DNA from: Candidatus Thorarchaeota archaeon
Lineage (GTDB): Archaea; Asgardarchaeota; Thorarchaeia; Thorarchaeales; Thorarchaeaceae
Direction: 5' to 3'
DNA length: 61,296 nucleotides
Assembly: GCA_029855935.1 (NCBI GenBank)
Contig: JAGSHN010000028.1
Location: forward strand, 1 to 61,296
Position numbers and translations under genes: made by a program. This document shows, in pieces, positions 34,355 to 43,072 of the stretch. The notes below the pieces were generated by a model. That model was given only the letters and a program-made list of their open reading frames with translations. It was not told where the DNA came from and did no database searches. Every line of letters begins with the position of its first letter. The first letter of the stretch is position 1.

Positions 34355-35625
34355 CGCGTCATCTCCTCCCGCGGGTCGGTTATCTCTCCACGGACGGCGC
34401 TTGCAGCGACTGTCGCCGGTGATGCGAGATAGATCTGTGCCTCGCGATGCCCCATCCGTCCCGGGAAGTTTCTGTTGGTCGACGAGATACAGACCTCGCC
34501 CTCTCCGAGGACACCAAGATGGCCGCCCACACAGGCGCCGCACGTCGAGTTCGTGACAATTGCCCCTGCCTCCATCAGGGTCTGGATTATGCCCTCCCGT
34601 AGGGCATTCATATACACCTCCCTGCTTGCGGGAGTGACTATCATTCTGGCACCTGGGTGCACCCTCTTTCCCCTCATCATCCTTGCGGCGATGCGTAGGT
34701 CCTCCAGCCTCCCGTTCGTGCAGGAACCGAGGAATGCCTGGTCAATCTTGATGCCCTCGAACTCTGAAACTGGTCTGCCACTGGCTGGACTCGGCGGTGC
34801 AGCCACATATGGTTCCAGTCCGATCGACTCGAGGTCGTAGTGAAGAGTATCGACATATTCCGCATCCCTGTCGGGAAGCACCTCGACACCAACATCTCCT
34901 TCCGCGCGGGACCTGACCCACTCTCTTGCAGCGTTGTTTGGTGTCATCAGCCCACTCTTGGCCCCGGCCTCGATGGCCATATTGCACATTGTGACCCTGC
35001 TCTCCACACTCATCCGCTCCACAGTCTCGCCGTGGAATTCGATTGACCTGTAGTTCGCGCCGTCGTTGCCCAGATCCGCGATGAGCCTCAGAATGAGGTC
35101 CTTGCTCATAAGTGGAGGTGAGAGCTCTCCCTCCACATCTATGCGGATGGTCTCTGGCACTCTCAGCCAAGTCTGACCCGTCGCGATTATGATTGCACAG
35201 TCGGTCGCCGCAAGGCCTGTTGAGAATGCTCCAAGGGCACCGTAGCTTGTTGAGTGAGAGTCAGAACCGATGACAAGGTCACCTGGCCGTATCAGTCCGC
35301 TCTCAAGAAGCACCTGATGACAGATGCCGCAGTCGACATCGCAGAAGTGGTCAATCCCGTATCGACGGACGAACTCTCGGTTACGTCTGTGAATCTCAGC
35401 ACTGCGCACGTCTGGTGCTGGCGCCCAGTGGTCGTTGACCACGAAGATCCTGCTCCTGTCCCAGACGTGATCAACTTCCATCTCATCGAGTACTGGCATT
35501 ATCCTTGCGCCTAGTACCTCGTGCACCATCAGCAGATCAACTGAGACCTCGACGGTGTCTCCGGCACTGGCCTCGCCCTCCTCAGTGTGGCTACCGATGA
35601 TCTTCTCGGCCATCGTCTTGCCCAT
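34351..35625 (-). CDS. leuC: isopropylmalate/homoaconitate hydratase large subunit
   Basis: Aconitase-superfamily [4Fe-4S] subunit of 424 residues. Fe-S ligands are seen in FLGSCTNGR and TCGACVGGHLG, with MAEKI-type start, VIGSDSHSTSYGALGAFSTG and the Arg-rich NRNFPGRMGH loop. It catalyses reversible dehydration/hydration of the substrate, giving the secondary alcohol that the downstream dehydrogenase would use. It starts 9 bases after the stop of the dehydrogenase gene and overlaps the small-subunit gene. No condensing synthase (leuA-like) is in the window. Confidence 0.92.
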   Translation of the reverse strand: MGKTMAEKIIGSHTEEGEASAGDTVEVSVDLLMVHEVLGARIMPVLDEMEVDHVWDRSRIFVVNDHWAPAPDVRSAEIHRRNREFVRRYGIDHFCDVDCGICHQVLLESGLIRPGDLVIGSDSHSTSYGALGAFSTGLAATDCAIIIATGQTWLRVPETIRIDVEGELSPPLMSKDLILRLIADLGNDGANYRSIEFHGETVERMSVESRVTMCNMAIEAGAKSGLMTPNNAAREWVRSRAEGDVGVEVLPDRDAEYVDTLHYDLESIGLEPYVAAPPSPASGRPVSEFEGIKIDQAFLGSCTNGRLEDLRIAARMMRGKRVHPGARMIVTPASREVYMNALREGIIQTLMEAGAIVTNSTCGACVGGHLGVLGEGEVCISSTNRNFPGRMGHREAQIYLASPATVAASAVRGEITDPREEMTR

Positions 35626-35634
35626 TGAGCCGTG

Positions 35635-36792
35635 TCACCTCTCTGCGGCTATTCTCTTTGCCTCCGCCGCGATGGTCTCCCCCATGGTATCGGTTGACGA
35701 GGGTGTCACCCCCGACCACTCTCCGACGCACAGGTCGTAGGTCCGTGTCCTGCCGCTCCTAAGAACAGATGCAACAGCATCTCGTATGACATCGCCGGCA
35801 AGAGAGCACCTCGGGTCATTATGCTCCTCCCCGAGCCAGTCCATCATCATCGCAGCAGCGAGGATCGACGCAATCGGGTCTGCGGACCTCTCTCCGTAGT
35901 GACTTGGTGCGGACCCGTGGACTGGTTCGAAGACCGCCTTGTGATCCCCAATGTTGCCTGCCGGGGCAACTCCGAGGCCACCCTGTATCGCAGCCCCGAG
36001 GTCCGTGATTATGTCACCAAAGGCGTTCGGTGCCACGACGACATCGAAGTCCTCGGGGCGTCGGACGCACCACTGAGTCCACGCATCGACGTAGGCATAG
36101 TCGGGTGTGATGTCAGCATAGTCTCCGGCGACCGTATCGAAGACGCTTCTGAAGAGCTGACATCCGGCGAGCAGATTGCTCTTGTCAACACAGGTCACTG
36201 TACGCAGCCCGTCAGATGGCCGACCATCTCTGCGTCTCGATATCTCGAACGCCCGTCTGATCACTCTCTCTGCGCCACGTGCAGTTATGACACGTACGTC
36301 AATAGCGGCCTCGGCCGAACCACCCCGTACCACAGTACCTCTCACAGGGGCATACAGTCCCTCCGTGTTCTCCCTCACTATCACCATATCAATATCGTTT
36401 GATGTCTTTCGTGCCAGGGGTGTTGGCACACCCTCGTACAGTCGCACAGGACGCACATTCGCGTACAGATCTAGGTCAAACCTCAACCCGATGACAACGT
36501 TGTAGCCGGCGAGGTTACCATCGGGCAGCCGCACTGGCTGGCCGTGCCCGTCGTTGGCACCAACGGCGCCTAGAAGTACGGCATCAGCTTCGCGTTTGAC
36601 GAACTCCTCGGTCTCTTCGTCCCATTCTCTTCCCGTCTTGAGATAGTGCTCTCCGCCTGCCTCGAACGTGTGAAAGTCGAGCTCCAGTCCGTCAATGTTC
36701 TCAAGGACTGCTCTCAAGACGCGGACGGCCTCGGGAATGACCTCTCTACCGATACCGTCGCCGGGCAGAACAGCGATACGGTACCCAGTCAT
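35635..36792 (-). CDS. leuB: isopropylmalate/isocitrate-type dehydrogenase
   Basis: NAD(P)-dependent beta-decarboxylating dehydrogenase of 385 residues. It begins [19 protein letters not shown] and has [14 protein letters not shown], the TCVDKSNLL block, the metal-binding Asp region [19 protein letters not shown] and [16 protein letters not shown] near the C terminus. The family includes isopropylmalate, homoisocitrate and tartrate dehydrogenases. Grouping with the hydratase pair points to leucine, isoleucine (citramalate route) or 2-oxoadipate synthesis. ATG 36792 is taken because homologues begin there, although a longer frame starts at 36807. Confidence 0.9.
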   Translation of the reverse strand: MTGYRIAVLPGDGIGREVIPEAVRVLRAVLENIDGLELDFHTFEAGGEHYLKTGREWDEETEEFVKREADAVLLGAVGANDGHGQPVRLPDGNLAGYNVVIGLRFDLDLYANVRPVRLYEGVPTPLARKTSNDIDMVIVRENTEGLYAPVRGTVVRGGSAEAAIDVRVITARGAERVIRRAFEISRRRDGRPSDGLRTVTCVDKSNLLAGCQLFRSVFDTVAGDYADITPDYAYVDAWTQWCVRRPEDFDVVVAPNAFGDIITDLGAAIQGGLGVAPAGNIGDHKAVFEPVHGSAPSHYGERSADPIASILAAAMMMDWLGEEHNDPRCSLAGDVIRDAVASVLRSGRTRTYDLCVGEWSGVTPSSTDTMGETIAAEAKRIAAER

Positions 36793-36815
36793 TGAGGACC
36801 ACCACATCTCAGAAC

Positions 36816-37145
36816 TCAGTAGTTGCCGAGCCAGCCGAGGTCGTTGCCATGGTCATCCAAGATGTTGACCATCGTGTCCCAGCGCTTACCATCGACATAG
36901 CGGCTCTTGCATCTGATTGTGAACTCTCTGCCACACTTGGTGCATCTGACATACCAGTCCTCGACGACGGGCTCCAGTCCGTGACCAGTGATCTCCGGCG
37001 GGTCTCTCTCCACGCCTATCAGCTCTATCTCCTTTCCGTCACAGGCGTAGGTGCACTCCTTCAGGGGTAGGCCCTCCATTCCCCTTCTACCGAGGGGGAC
37101 GAAGACCTCGTCCGGTAGTTCGTCAAGGCTCCTCTCAGACACCAT
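36816..37145 (-). CDS. small zinc-binding-like protein of unknown function
   Basis: About 109 residues. Cys pairs in CTYACDG and in WYVRCTKCGREFTIRCK suggest a metal site, and the rest is beta-rich (EDWYVRCTKCG, SRYVDGKRWD). Start at ATG 37145 is chosen because the TATA-like TTTATTCG on the minus strand sits about 35 bases ahead; the longer frame from 37208 would run through that promoter. It lies 24 bases ahead of the dehydrogenase gene on the same strand, so it probably leads that cluster. Not a family I can name. Confidence 0.65.
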   Translation of the reverse strand: MVSERSLDELPDEVFVPLGRRGMEGLPLKECTYACDGKEIELIGVERDPPEITGHGLEPVVEDWYVRCTKCGREFTIRCKSRYVDGKRWDTMVNILDDHGNDLGWLGNY

Positions 37146-37178
37146 CTTTGACACCGCAACAACTGGGATACCGCTACG

Positions 37179-37192
37179 AATAAATGAATAGG
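37179..37192. promoter_or_regulatory. overlapping divergent TATA boxes
   Basis: AATAAATGAATAGG serves both directions: on the plus strand its centre is about 28 bases ahead of ATG 37211 (leaderless), and on the minus strand TTTATTCG is about 35 bases ahead of ATG 37145. The two promoters compete for the same DNA. Confidence 0.45.
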
Positions 37193-37210
37193 TATGGTCC
37201 GTCCGCAATT

Positions 37211-38095
37211 ATGAGGCTCGTCACCTATAGTCGTGCGAACGCGACTTCAATAGGAGTACAGCTGGACAGTGGGGTGGTCGACATCCCCCGGGCGCTGACC
37301 CTCGCAGGCCAGAGTCAGACTCCTCCGTCCACGATGATTGATCTGCTTGGAGTGCGGGATGGCACCCAGATGGTCCAAGAGTCGCTCTCCCAGCTCGGGA
37401 AGGACGGCAGGCTGGCGGAGGTGACCATCTCTGCGGACGAGGCGCGGCTGCTCGCACCAATCCCCCGCCCTGGCAAGATACTTGCTCTTGGCCTAAACTA
37501 CCGAGATCATATTGAGGAGACTGGCAGAGAGGTGCCACGTGAGCCAGTCGTCTTTGTCAAGCTACCCACATCTGTCGTCGGTCCAGATGAGGATATACCG
37601 TTCCCCCCATTGACTCATCGACTTGACTGGGAGGTGGAGCTGGGTGTGGTGATTGGTGCCCCATGCAAGGACGTGTCTGCCTCAGAGGCACTCAACTACG
37701 TCGCAGGCTATACCGTGATAAACGACCTCAGCGCGCGGGATCTGCAGAAGAATGACGGGCAATGGGTCCGGGCCAAGGGGATGGACGGAATGTGTCCTAT
37801 GGGCCCAGTCATTGTCACAGCTCCAGAGCTCGGTGACGGGTCTGGTCTTCGGCTACTCACACGCGTAAACGGAGAGGTGAAGCAGGACTCCAACACTTCG
37901 GCGATGATTCTCGATGTCCCGCACATCATCGAGTTTCTCTCGGCGGCGTTCACCCTTGAGCCAGGTGATGTCATTGCCACAGGGACTCCCTCCGGAGTGG
38001 GCTTTGCCAGGGATCCGCCAGAGTACCTTCATCCGGGTGATGCAGTAGAGCTCCACATAGAGCGAATCGGCACTCTTCGCAATAGAATCGTGTGA
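37211..38095 (+). CDS. fumarylacetoacetate hydrolase family protein
   Basis: Of 294 residues. Metal-dependent hydrolases/decarboxylases/hydratases of the FAH fold share the blocks seen here: ILALGLNYRDHIEETG, the metal Glu pair in LDWEVELGVVIG, GYTVINDLSARDLQK, KGMDGMCPMGPVI and the C-terminal PGDVIATGTPSGVGFAR. A short N-terminal domain (residues 1-85) precedes the core. Members act on 2-hydroxy-diene-type acids or oxaloacetate (decarboxylation or tautomerisation); which one cannot be told. Its leaderless promoter overlaps that of the divergent small gene. Confidence 0.9.
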   Translation: MRLVTYSRANATSIGVQLDSGVVDIPRALTLAGQSQTPPSTMIDLLGVRDGTQMVQESLSQLGKDGRLAEVTISADEARLLAPIPRPGKILALGLNYRDHIEETGREVPREPVVFVKLPTSVVGPDEDIPFPPLTHRLDWEVELGVVIGAPCKDVSASEALNYVAGYTVINDLSARDLQKNDGQWVRAKGMDGMCPMGPVIVTAPELGDGSGLRLLTRVNGEVKQDSNTSAMILDVPHIIEFLSAAFTLEPGDVIATGTPSGVGFARDPPEYLHPGDAVELHIERIGTLRNRIV

Positions 38096-38111
38096 CGGCC
38101 CATTTCCTGAC

Positions 38112-40418
38112 TCACGCATCAAGGCGCTCGAAGGACAGGACCACCTCATCTCCTCGCGAGAACTTGCCCCTTACGGCCACCACCTCGGGGGCAATGCTCT
38201 CTGCCGAAACGACCTCGTCATTGATCTTCGCGACTCTGGGCCTCCAGTCGGCACCGAAGACGATGAACACACTCTCGACCGCACGGGTGTCTCTCTTGAT
38301 GCGCACACTCAGTTCCAACCGCTGCTCATCCCATTTCTCTCCCTCGAGCTCCACCGCCCCCTGCGTGAAGTGAATGCTTGTGCTGAGAACGGACGGCACA
38401 GGACTGTCAGGTCGCAACACGTACAGCTTGCAGCTATGTGGTTTCAACCCTCTGATGGGAACGGCCTCCTCAACAGTCCCCTCATACGTCTGGCTCCAGA
38501 ACTCGAAGATATGATACAGCCCAGGCTCCGAGAGGCTGACATCTTCAAGGCGGAAGTCGAAGTCCATCTTGCTCTCGGACAGGTTGAACACTCCAACGAC
38601 CGACCATCTCCCCAGCGGGGTCTCTATGGGGAGGGCGAAGACTCGGGGCTCACTCTCTACAAAGGCGTCAATGGCAACAGCGCCACGATGATATGGGGGC
38701 AGGACCTTGTCCACAAGCGCGAGTCTCTCCTCGGCCACCTCCATCATCCGGTCGCTGAGCAGGAACGAACCGCCACTGAGCGCAACAACGGTGAGCCAGA
38801 GAACGACTTCGTCCGGTGTCAGGTCGTTGTCCTCCTGCCTGACGAGGACGCAGTCAGGGTCGTTGATCCACCACCTTCGATGCACAAAGGCCCTGCTCAT
38901 CGTGTTGACAGCGCACTCGTAGACCCCTCCTCCCCAGTCGTATCGCCAGTTCGTGCCTATGTCCGTCCCTATTCTCATCGCGTCGACAATGCCCACGCAC
39001 GGCCCGAGCGGTGCACCACAGCCCAGTATCAGGGCCTCACCGACAGCCTCTCTGATTGCTTCAAGTCCCTTGCGCAGGGCCTGAGCACAAGTGTGGGACG
39101 GGTCGTGCCTGACGCCCTCTTGTGTGGCATGATATAGAAAGTCGATCTTGAAGTACTCGAAACCAGCCTCGCGGAGTCTCTTGAAGAGTCGCCCTATGTG
39201 GCTCAGCACGTCGGGATTGGTGAGGTCCAGCGCGTAGTAGTTGCCAAGCCACAGAGGGTTGGAGCCTACAGCTATGGGCTGATTGTTCCTGTCCCTGACG
39301 AACCAGTGTGGCCGGTCCTTGAACAGCTCGGAGTGTTCGGATGCCACGAACGGGGCAGTCCAGATGCCCGCTCTGAGGCCACGGCGCCTGATCTCGTCGA
39401 CGAGCGAGGGCAACCCCCGACTGAATCTCTCGTTCTCCGTCCAGTCCCCCACCGTCCTCTGATAGCCATCGTCAAGCTGAATCCACTCAAGTTCTGGGAA
39501 CCGTTGTCGGACAAATTCGGCATTTTGCACAATTTCGTCATAGTCCGGCATTGTGAAATAGAAGTACCAGGAACACCACCCAGTCGGGGACTTCTCAGGA
39601 TGCCGTGGAGCCATTCTTGCTGCAACTATGTCGGCGTATTGCTCGGCAATCGTGGTGGCTCTCTCCCCTGCGAGGACAAGTAGCTCCTCCGATATCACGT
39701 GTCCCCCCGGCTCGACGGAGATGTTGTCCAGTGCGCACCTCGCGACAAGTTGTTTCAGTCTCACATTCTCTCCGCTCTCTTCCTCCTTGCCGTATGCCGT
39801 GACGGTGGTCAACTGGTTAGCGAGTGTGACGAACCCAACCAGAAGCACCTCCCCTCTGTCCACGTTGGTGACAACTGTGAAGAGATGGCTCACGTTCTCA
39901 CCGGAGTCTATGGGTCTCACCTGACTGAGTTCCCATGAGTGGAAGCCATTGTAGAAGAACCTGAGGGCCTCGCCGTTGCCGACTGAGAGAGTTCTCTCGT
40001 GACCCACATCTACGCAGAAGACGTCCATTGAGTGAACTCCAATCTCCGACCGGGATGCATTCTTCAGCTGGACCCTGCAGAAGAGACCCTCAAGCCCCTC
40101 CCAGACAGCCAGCCTCAGACGTGCCTCAATATTGCCGTCCACGCTGCGCATACTGATGACCACAGCCTTTCCTGACCGACCCCTCTCCTTGAAGTCGACA
40201 GCACTCACCCCTCTGAAGATCAGCTCTCGGGACTCATAGCTCTGCCTGTCGGTCTGGATTCTCACGAATGCGCGTGAGACAATCTCGACATCTCTCTCAT
40301 CGCTCTTTAGGCTGAACATGCCCGTGCGCTTGTCATATCTGACGGAGACGATGTCGTTTCCTAGGATGACCTCATTCTCAGAGATTGAGAGCGTGCATCT
40401 CGAACTCTCTTCGGCCAT
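38112..40418 (-). CDS. alpha-galactosidase, glycoside hydrolase family 36
   Basis: Protein of 768 residues. A beta-sandwich N-terminal domain is followed by the catalytic barrel: PTGWCSWYFYFT, WIQLDDGYQRTVGDW, the nucleophile Asp in EYFKIDFLYH, and the acid/base Asp in RIGTDIGTNW. A C-terminal beta domain closes it. These are GH36/GH-D clan features for alpha-1,6-galactosides such as raffinose, or for alpha-N-acetylgalactosaminides. No signal peptide is seen, so it acts inside the cell or on imported sugars. No sugar transporter is adjacent, so the substrate source is unknown. Confidence 0.88.
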   Translation of the reverse strand: MAEESSRCTLSISENEVILGNDIVSVRYDKRTGMFSLKSDERDVEIVSRAFVRIQTDRQSYESRELIFRGVSAVDFKERGRSGKAVVISMRSVDGNIEARLRLAVWEGLEGLFCRVQLKNASRSEIGVHSMDVFCVDVGHERTLSVGNGEALRFFYNGFHSWELSQVRPIDSGENVSHLFTVVTNVDRGEVLLVGFVTLANQLTTVTAYGKEEESGENVRLKQLVARCALDNISVEPGGHVISEELLVLAGERATTIAEQYADIVAARMAPRHPEKSPTGWCSWYFYFTMPDYDEIVQNAEFVRQRFPELEWIQLDDGYQRTVGDWTENERFSRGLPSLVDEIRRRGLRAGIWTAPFVASEHSELFKDRPHWFVRDRNNQPIAVGSNPLWLGNYYALDLTNPDVLSHIGRLFKRLREAGFEYFKIDFLYHATQEGVRHDPSHTCAQALRKGLEAIREAVGEALILGCGAPLGPCVGIVDAMRIGTDIGTNWRYDWGGGVYECAVNTMSRAFVHRRWWINDPDCVLVRQEDNDLTPDEVVLWLTVVALSGGSFLLSDRMMEVAEERLALVDKVLPPYHRGAVAIDAFVESEPRVFALPIETPLGRWSVVGVFNLSESKMDFDFRLEDVSLSEPGLYHIFEFWSQTYEGTVEEAVPIRGLKPHSCKLYVLRPDSPVPSVLSTSIHFTQGAVELEGEKWDEQRLELSVRIKRDTRAVESVFIVFGADWRPRVAKINDEVVSAESIAPEVVAVRGKFSRGDEVVLSFERLDA

Positions 40419-40595
40419 CTACATCCTCCCTGCTTCGTAGCGATGATGACTCGGTGCAACCGACCTATTACATTTGTGTGGGGTCGGGTACTTCTTCGGC
40501 ACGCTTCTCCTGTCAATGGAAGACTGGGATAGGTGTCCTGCCTGCCGTCGAAGCCGAACCCACCAGTCAGTGTGTGGAGGGCGCTCGCGGCAACA

Positions 40596-41165
40596 CTAGT
40601 GACCCCGCGAGGTGGCCTTCTTTGCGCGCTCCTCCGCTTCTTCGGCCTCCTCGTACTCGAAGAGACGTTTGTGCGCTGTTGCCAGTAGCTCCCACGCCTC
40701 CCTGTCGTCGGGCTGGAACTCAAGGTATCGCTTGATGTATCTCTTGACCTCCTCCCATCTCCCCATCTTCTCTAGGCATCTCGCACCGTAGTACAGTGCT
40801 CGCCGATGGTCCATCCTAGGGCTGGCCATCTTGGAGAATCTTGAGAAGGCCTCCTCCCACTCCTCGTTCTCGTAGAGGTCCAACGCCTCCCGGAACTCGT
40901 CCTCCATCTCCTGATACTCCGGCATTCGCTTCAGAATGCCTCCCGCCATGCCAAGCGACCCGCAGCACAGGAAGACGGACGCTGTGAGCATAGTCATCCC
41001 TATGACCTGTACAGGATCTACGGGCAGGTATCCCAGCCTGCCAAGTAGCGCAACTACCACTCCAACGATGAAGATCACCGCTGCGGCAACCAGGATTCGC
41101 ATCGCAATGTTGACCTGAACCGACTCACCTGTTTCCTCGATCAATCCATCATCAGTGGACAGCAT
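40596..41165 (-). CDS. membrane-anchored TPR-like protein
   Basis: Of 189 residues. Two adjacent hydrophobic spans near the N terminus (AMRILVAAAVIFIVGVVVAL and VIGMTMLTASVFLCCGSLGM) are followed by a soluble helical-repeat region: EFREALDLYENEEWEEAFSR, ALYYGARCLEKMGRWEEVKR and AWELLATAHKRLFEYEEAEE, about three TPR-like pairs facing the cytoplasm. It ends in a Lys-rich tail. It likely serves as a scaffold. ATG 41165 is used; an in-frame GTG lies 9 bases before. Another TPR gene follows upstream on the same strand. Confidence 0.8.
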   Translation of the reverse strand: MLSTDDGLIEETGESVQVNIAMRILVAAAVIFIVGVVVALLGRLGYLPVDPVQVIGMTMLTASVFLCCGSLGMAGGILKRMPEYQEMEDEFREALDLYENEEWEEAFSRFSKMASPRMDHRRALYYGARCLEKMGRWEEVKRYIKRYLEFQPDDREAWELLATAHKRLFEYEEAEEAEERAKKATSRGH

Positions 41166-41279
41166 CTGACGCACAGGGAATGGACAGTCCTCTGCCTTTT
41201 AGGTGTGCTGTTCTCAGTTGAGCAGCCACTCTTCACTCTCCTGTCTCATGGTCGGCGCAAGCAGTGGACTGTGTTGTAT

Positions 41280-41975
41280 CTATCCGGTAACTTCCTTGTT
41301 GTCCCTGTACTCTCCCTCTTGACGCTCTTCTTCTTGCTTCCTATGTTCTCTCAGGAGCCTACTGTCAGGGCTGCGACGCCTGTACTCCTCATCCTGCCTT
41401 CGGGCCTCAAGATGGCGTCGGGCGATGTCTATCCATTCTCTTGCGAGGCCCTCCAGCTGCGGATTCATACTCACAGCGAGCTCTGCGTATGCGACCGCCC
41501 GTTCGAAATCCTCCTCAATGAAGTGGGCATTGGCTTTGTTGTACAGCGCCTCAGCATAGTCTGGCCGCAGTGCCACGGCCCGCGTGTAGGCCTCAATGGC
41601 CCTCTTCCCCTCTGCAAGTCGTGACAGACAGTTTCCGAGGTTGTTCCATGCCTCGGCGTCATTCGGGTCAATCTGGAGAGCGCGCTCATAGCACGCCTTG
41701 GCCTCCTTGAAGTCGTTGAGGTAGTATAGTGCGGTGGCCTTGTTGAACCAGAGCTCGAAGATGTTGTTGTCTATCGCCAGTCCCTCATCAAACGCCTTGA
41801 TTGCCTCCTCCTCTCTACCTGCCTCAAGCAGTGCGACGCCCAAGTTATACCAGCCCTCAATAGAGTCCGGATGCTCACGCAGATACATCCGCAGAAGGTC
41901 GATTGCGTCTTCGTACATGCCCTGCTTGATCAGCCGGACGGCCCGTGCCATCACACCATTCTGTTCGATCATCAT
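41280..41975 (-). CDS. TPR-repeat protein
   Basis: Of 231 residues. At least five tandem TPR units: VRLIKQGMYEDAIDLLRM, IEGWYNLGVALLEAGREEEA, FELWFNKATALYYLNDFKEA, AEAWNNLGNCLSRLAEGKRA and AEALYNKANAHFIEEDFERA, each with the W-LG-Y/A-P spacing. The C-terminal 50 residues are highly charged and probably disordered. It is soluble and likely a protein-binding scaffold. Start ATG 41975 is used because the sequence before it is not repeat-like. Confidence 0.82.
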   Translation of the reverse strand: MMIEQNGVMARAVRLIKQGMYEDAIDLLRMYLREHPDSIEGWYNLGVALLEAGREEEAIKAFDEGLAIDNNIFELWFNKATALYYLNDFKEAKACYERALQIDPNDAEAWNNLGNCLSRLAEGKRAIEAYTRAVALRPDYAEALYNKANAHFIEEDFERAVAYAELAVSMNPQLEGLAREWIDIARRHLEARRQDEEYRRRSPDSRLLREHRKQEEERQEGEYRDNKEVTG

Positions 41976-42044
41976 TGGACGGGCCGTTCCGCGCAAGATA
42001 AGACTTGTGAAGATTGCAGGTCCTCAGTGTGACCCCTCGCCGTG

Positions 42045-42473
42045 CTATTCGGGCCTCTTGGCCATTCGGCGTCCGACAATGCTGAGGACTACGCCGAGCC
42101 AGCCCGCCGACTGTGAGACGGCTGACACGAAGCTGATGAGCTGTGCTGCGCCGTACAGATACGCCATTGACGCAAGCTGAATGATTAGGCCTATTAGTCC
42201 CATCCCTGCTGCAATGCCGATGACGAACTTGCCGGTGCCCACGCGGTCGGTTGTGAGCAGATATCCTCCGATGATCACTCCCAGTCCGCCAAGGCCAGCT
42301 ATGGCCACGAGGACATAGAGTATCACGTTCACCACGGGCTCGAGAAAGGCGAGTTCGGGTATCGCCGCGATGAGCGAGATGTACTCAAGGAAGCCGATGC
42401 TACCAGTGGCAGCAACGGAGATGAGAAGCAGTCCCGCTATGACGCATATCACAAATGCTGTCTTGTTCTGCAT
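42045..42473 (-). CDS. small integral membrane protein
   Basis: Protein of 142 residues with about four hydrophobic spans (FVICVIAGLLLISVAATGSI, NVILYVLVAIAGLGGLGVIIGG, FVIGIAAGMGLIGLIIQLAS, LISFVSAVSQSAGWLGVVLS), short loops and a basic C terminus (GRRMAKRPE). No known family is recognised. It is followed on the same strand by the TPR gene 70 bases away, which may be coincidence. Confidence 0.72.
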   Translation of the reverse strand: MQNKTAFVICVIAGLLLISVAATGSIGFLEYISLIAAIPELAFLEPVVNVILYVLVAIAGLGGLGVIIGGYLLTTDRVGTGKFVIGIAAGMGLIGLIIQLASMAYLYGAAQLISFVSAVSQSAGWLGVVLSIVGRRMAKRPE

Positions 42474-42589
42474 TCGTGTTCACCACCATTGTCTGAGTAT
42501 AGCCGCCTATTCTGTGTTACTGGCCAACTCGTCAGACAAAAGAGATGGCCTGTCTTCTCGACGGAGTCTCTCTGAGAGCAAAAAAGAAA

Positions 42590-42616
42590 GGGGAGGACGA
42601 GTGTCCAAGCCTCCCC
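42590..42616 (-). terminator. intrinsic-type terminator of the Lys-rich gene
   Basis: On the minus strand GGGGAGG and CCTCCCC form a 7-bp stem with a 13-base loop, followed at once by a T-rich run (TTTCTTTTTT). It sits right after the stop of the Lys-rich gene. Confidence 0.7.
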
Positions 42617-42617
42617 C

Positions 42618-42824
42618 TCATTTCTTGGCTTTCTTCGCCTTTGCCTTCAACTTGGCCCTCTCTTCGGCGATAGCGGCCTTGAACTGTTCGTCGAACCTGG
42701 TCAGCAGTCTCTCCTTCTCGGCCGCGTCGATGAACTTGAACCTCGCCACGGCACGCACACCGGCCTTCCAGGCCTTCTGTGCCTCCTTCAGCTTGTCTAC
42801 CTTTGTTGGCTTAGCTTCTGCCAT
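42618..42824 (-). CDS. small Lys-rich helical protein
   Basis: Of 68 residues. Strongly basic and helical (KVDKLKEAQKAWKAGVRAVA, FKFIDAAEKERLLTRFDEQF) with a Lys/Ala tail AKLKAKAKKAKK like the DNA-binding tails of H1-type or chromatin proteins. ATG 42824 has a good GAGGCGAT site 7 bases ahead; a TTG-started extension to 42881 would give a poor start. A TATA-like CTTTTATTGAG lies about 80 bases upstream, and a clear terminator follows its stop, so it is a monocistronic gene, likely well expressed. A nucleoid or RNA-binding role is inference. Confidence 0.6.
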   Translation of the reverse strand: MAEAKPTKVDKLKEAQKAWKAGVRAVARFKFIDAAEKERLLTRFDEQFKAAIAEERAKLKAKAKKAKK

Positions 42825-43072
42825 CTCTTGCATCGCCTCTCGGGCGTCTCGGCATTTGGTGCCGATGCCTCGATGTCCCAAGACCGCAATGTTTCGTCAC
42901 TCAATAAAAGAAAATCTCGCTTGTACTGTGCCCTCCACGATACCACATCTCTCCCCATCCAGATTCTCCGAAACCATTGCAGGGACCTACACACTCGTGG
43001 GACAATTGTCACGACGGTCCGAAGAACAACGCGCACGCCTATCGCAGGATGTCGCGTCGGAACCGCCGTCAA

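Noticed and set aside
36816-37208. longer start at 37208 for the small zinc-like protein
   Set aside because: It would run through the divergent TATA region; the ATG at 37145 fits the promoter spacing.
41205-41624. plus-strand frame of 139 codons opposite the TPR gene
   Set aside because: The minus strand encodes regular TPR units; the plus frame is an overlap artefact.
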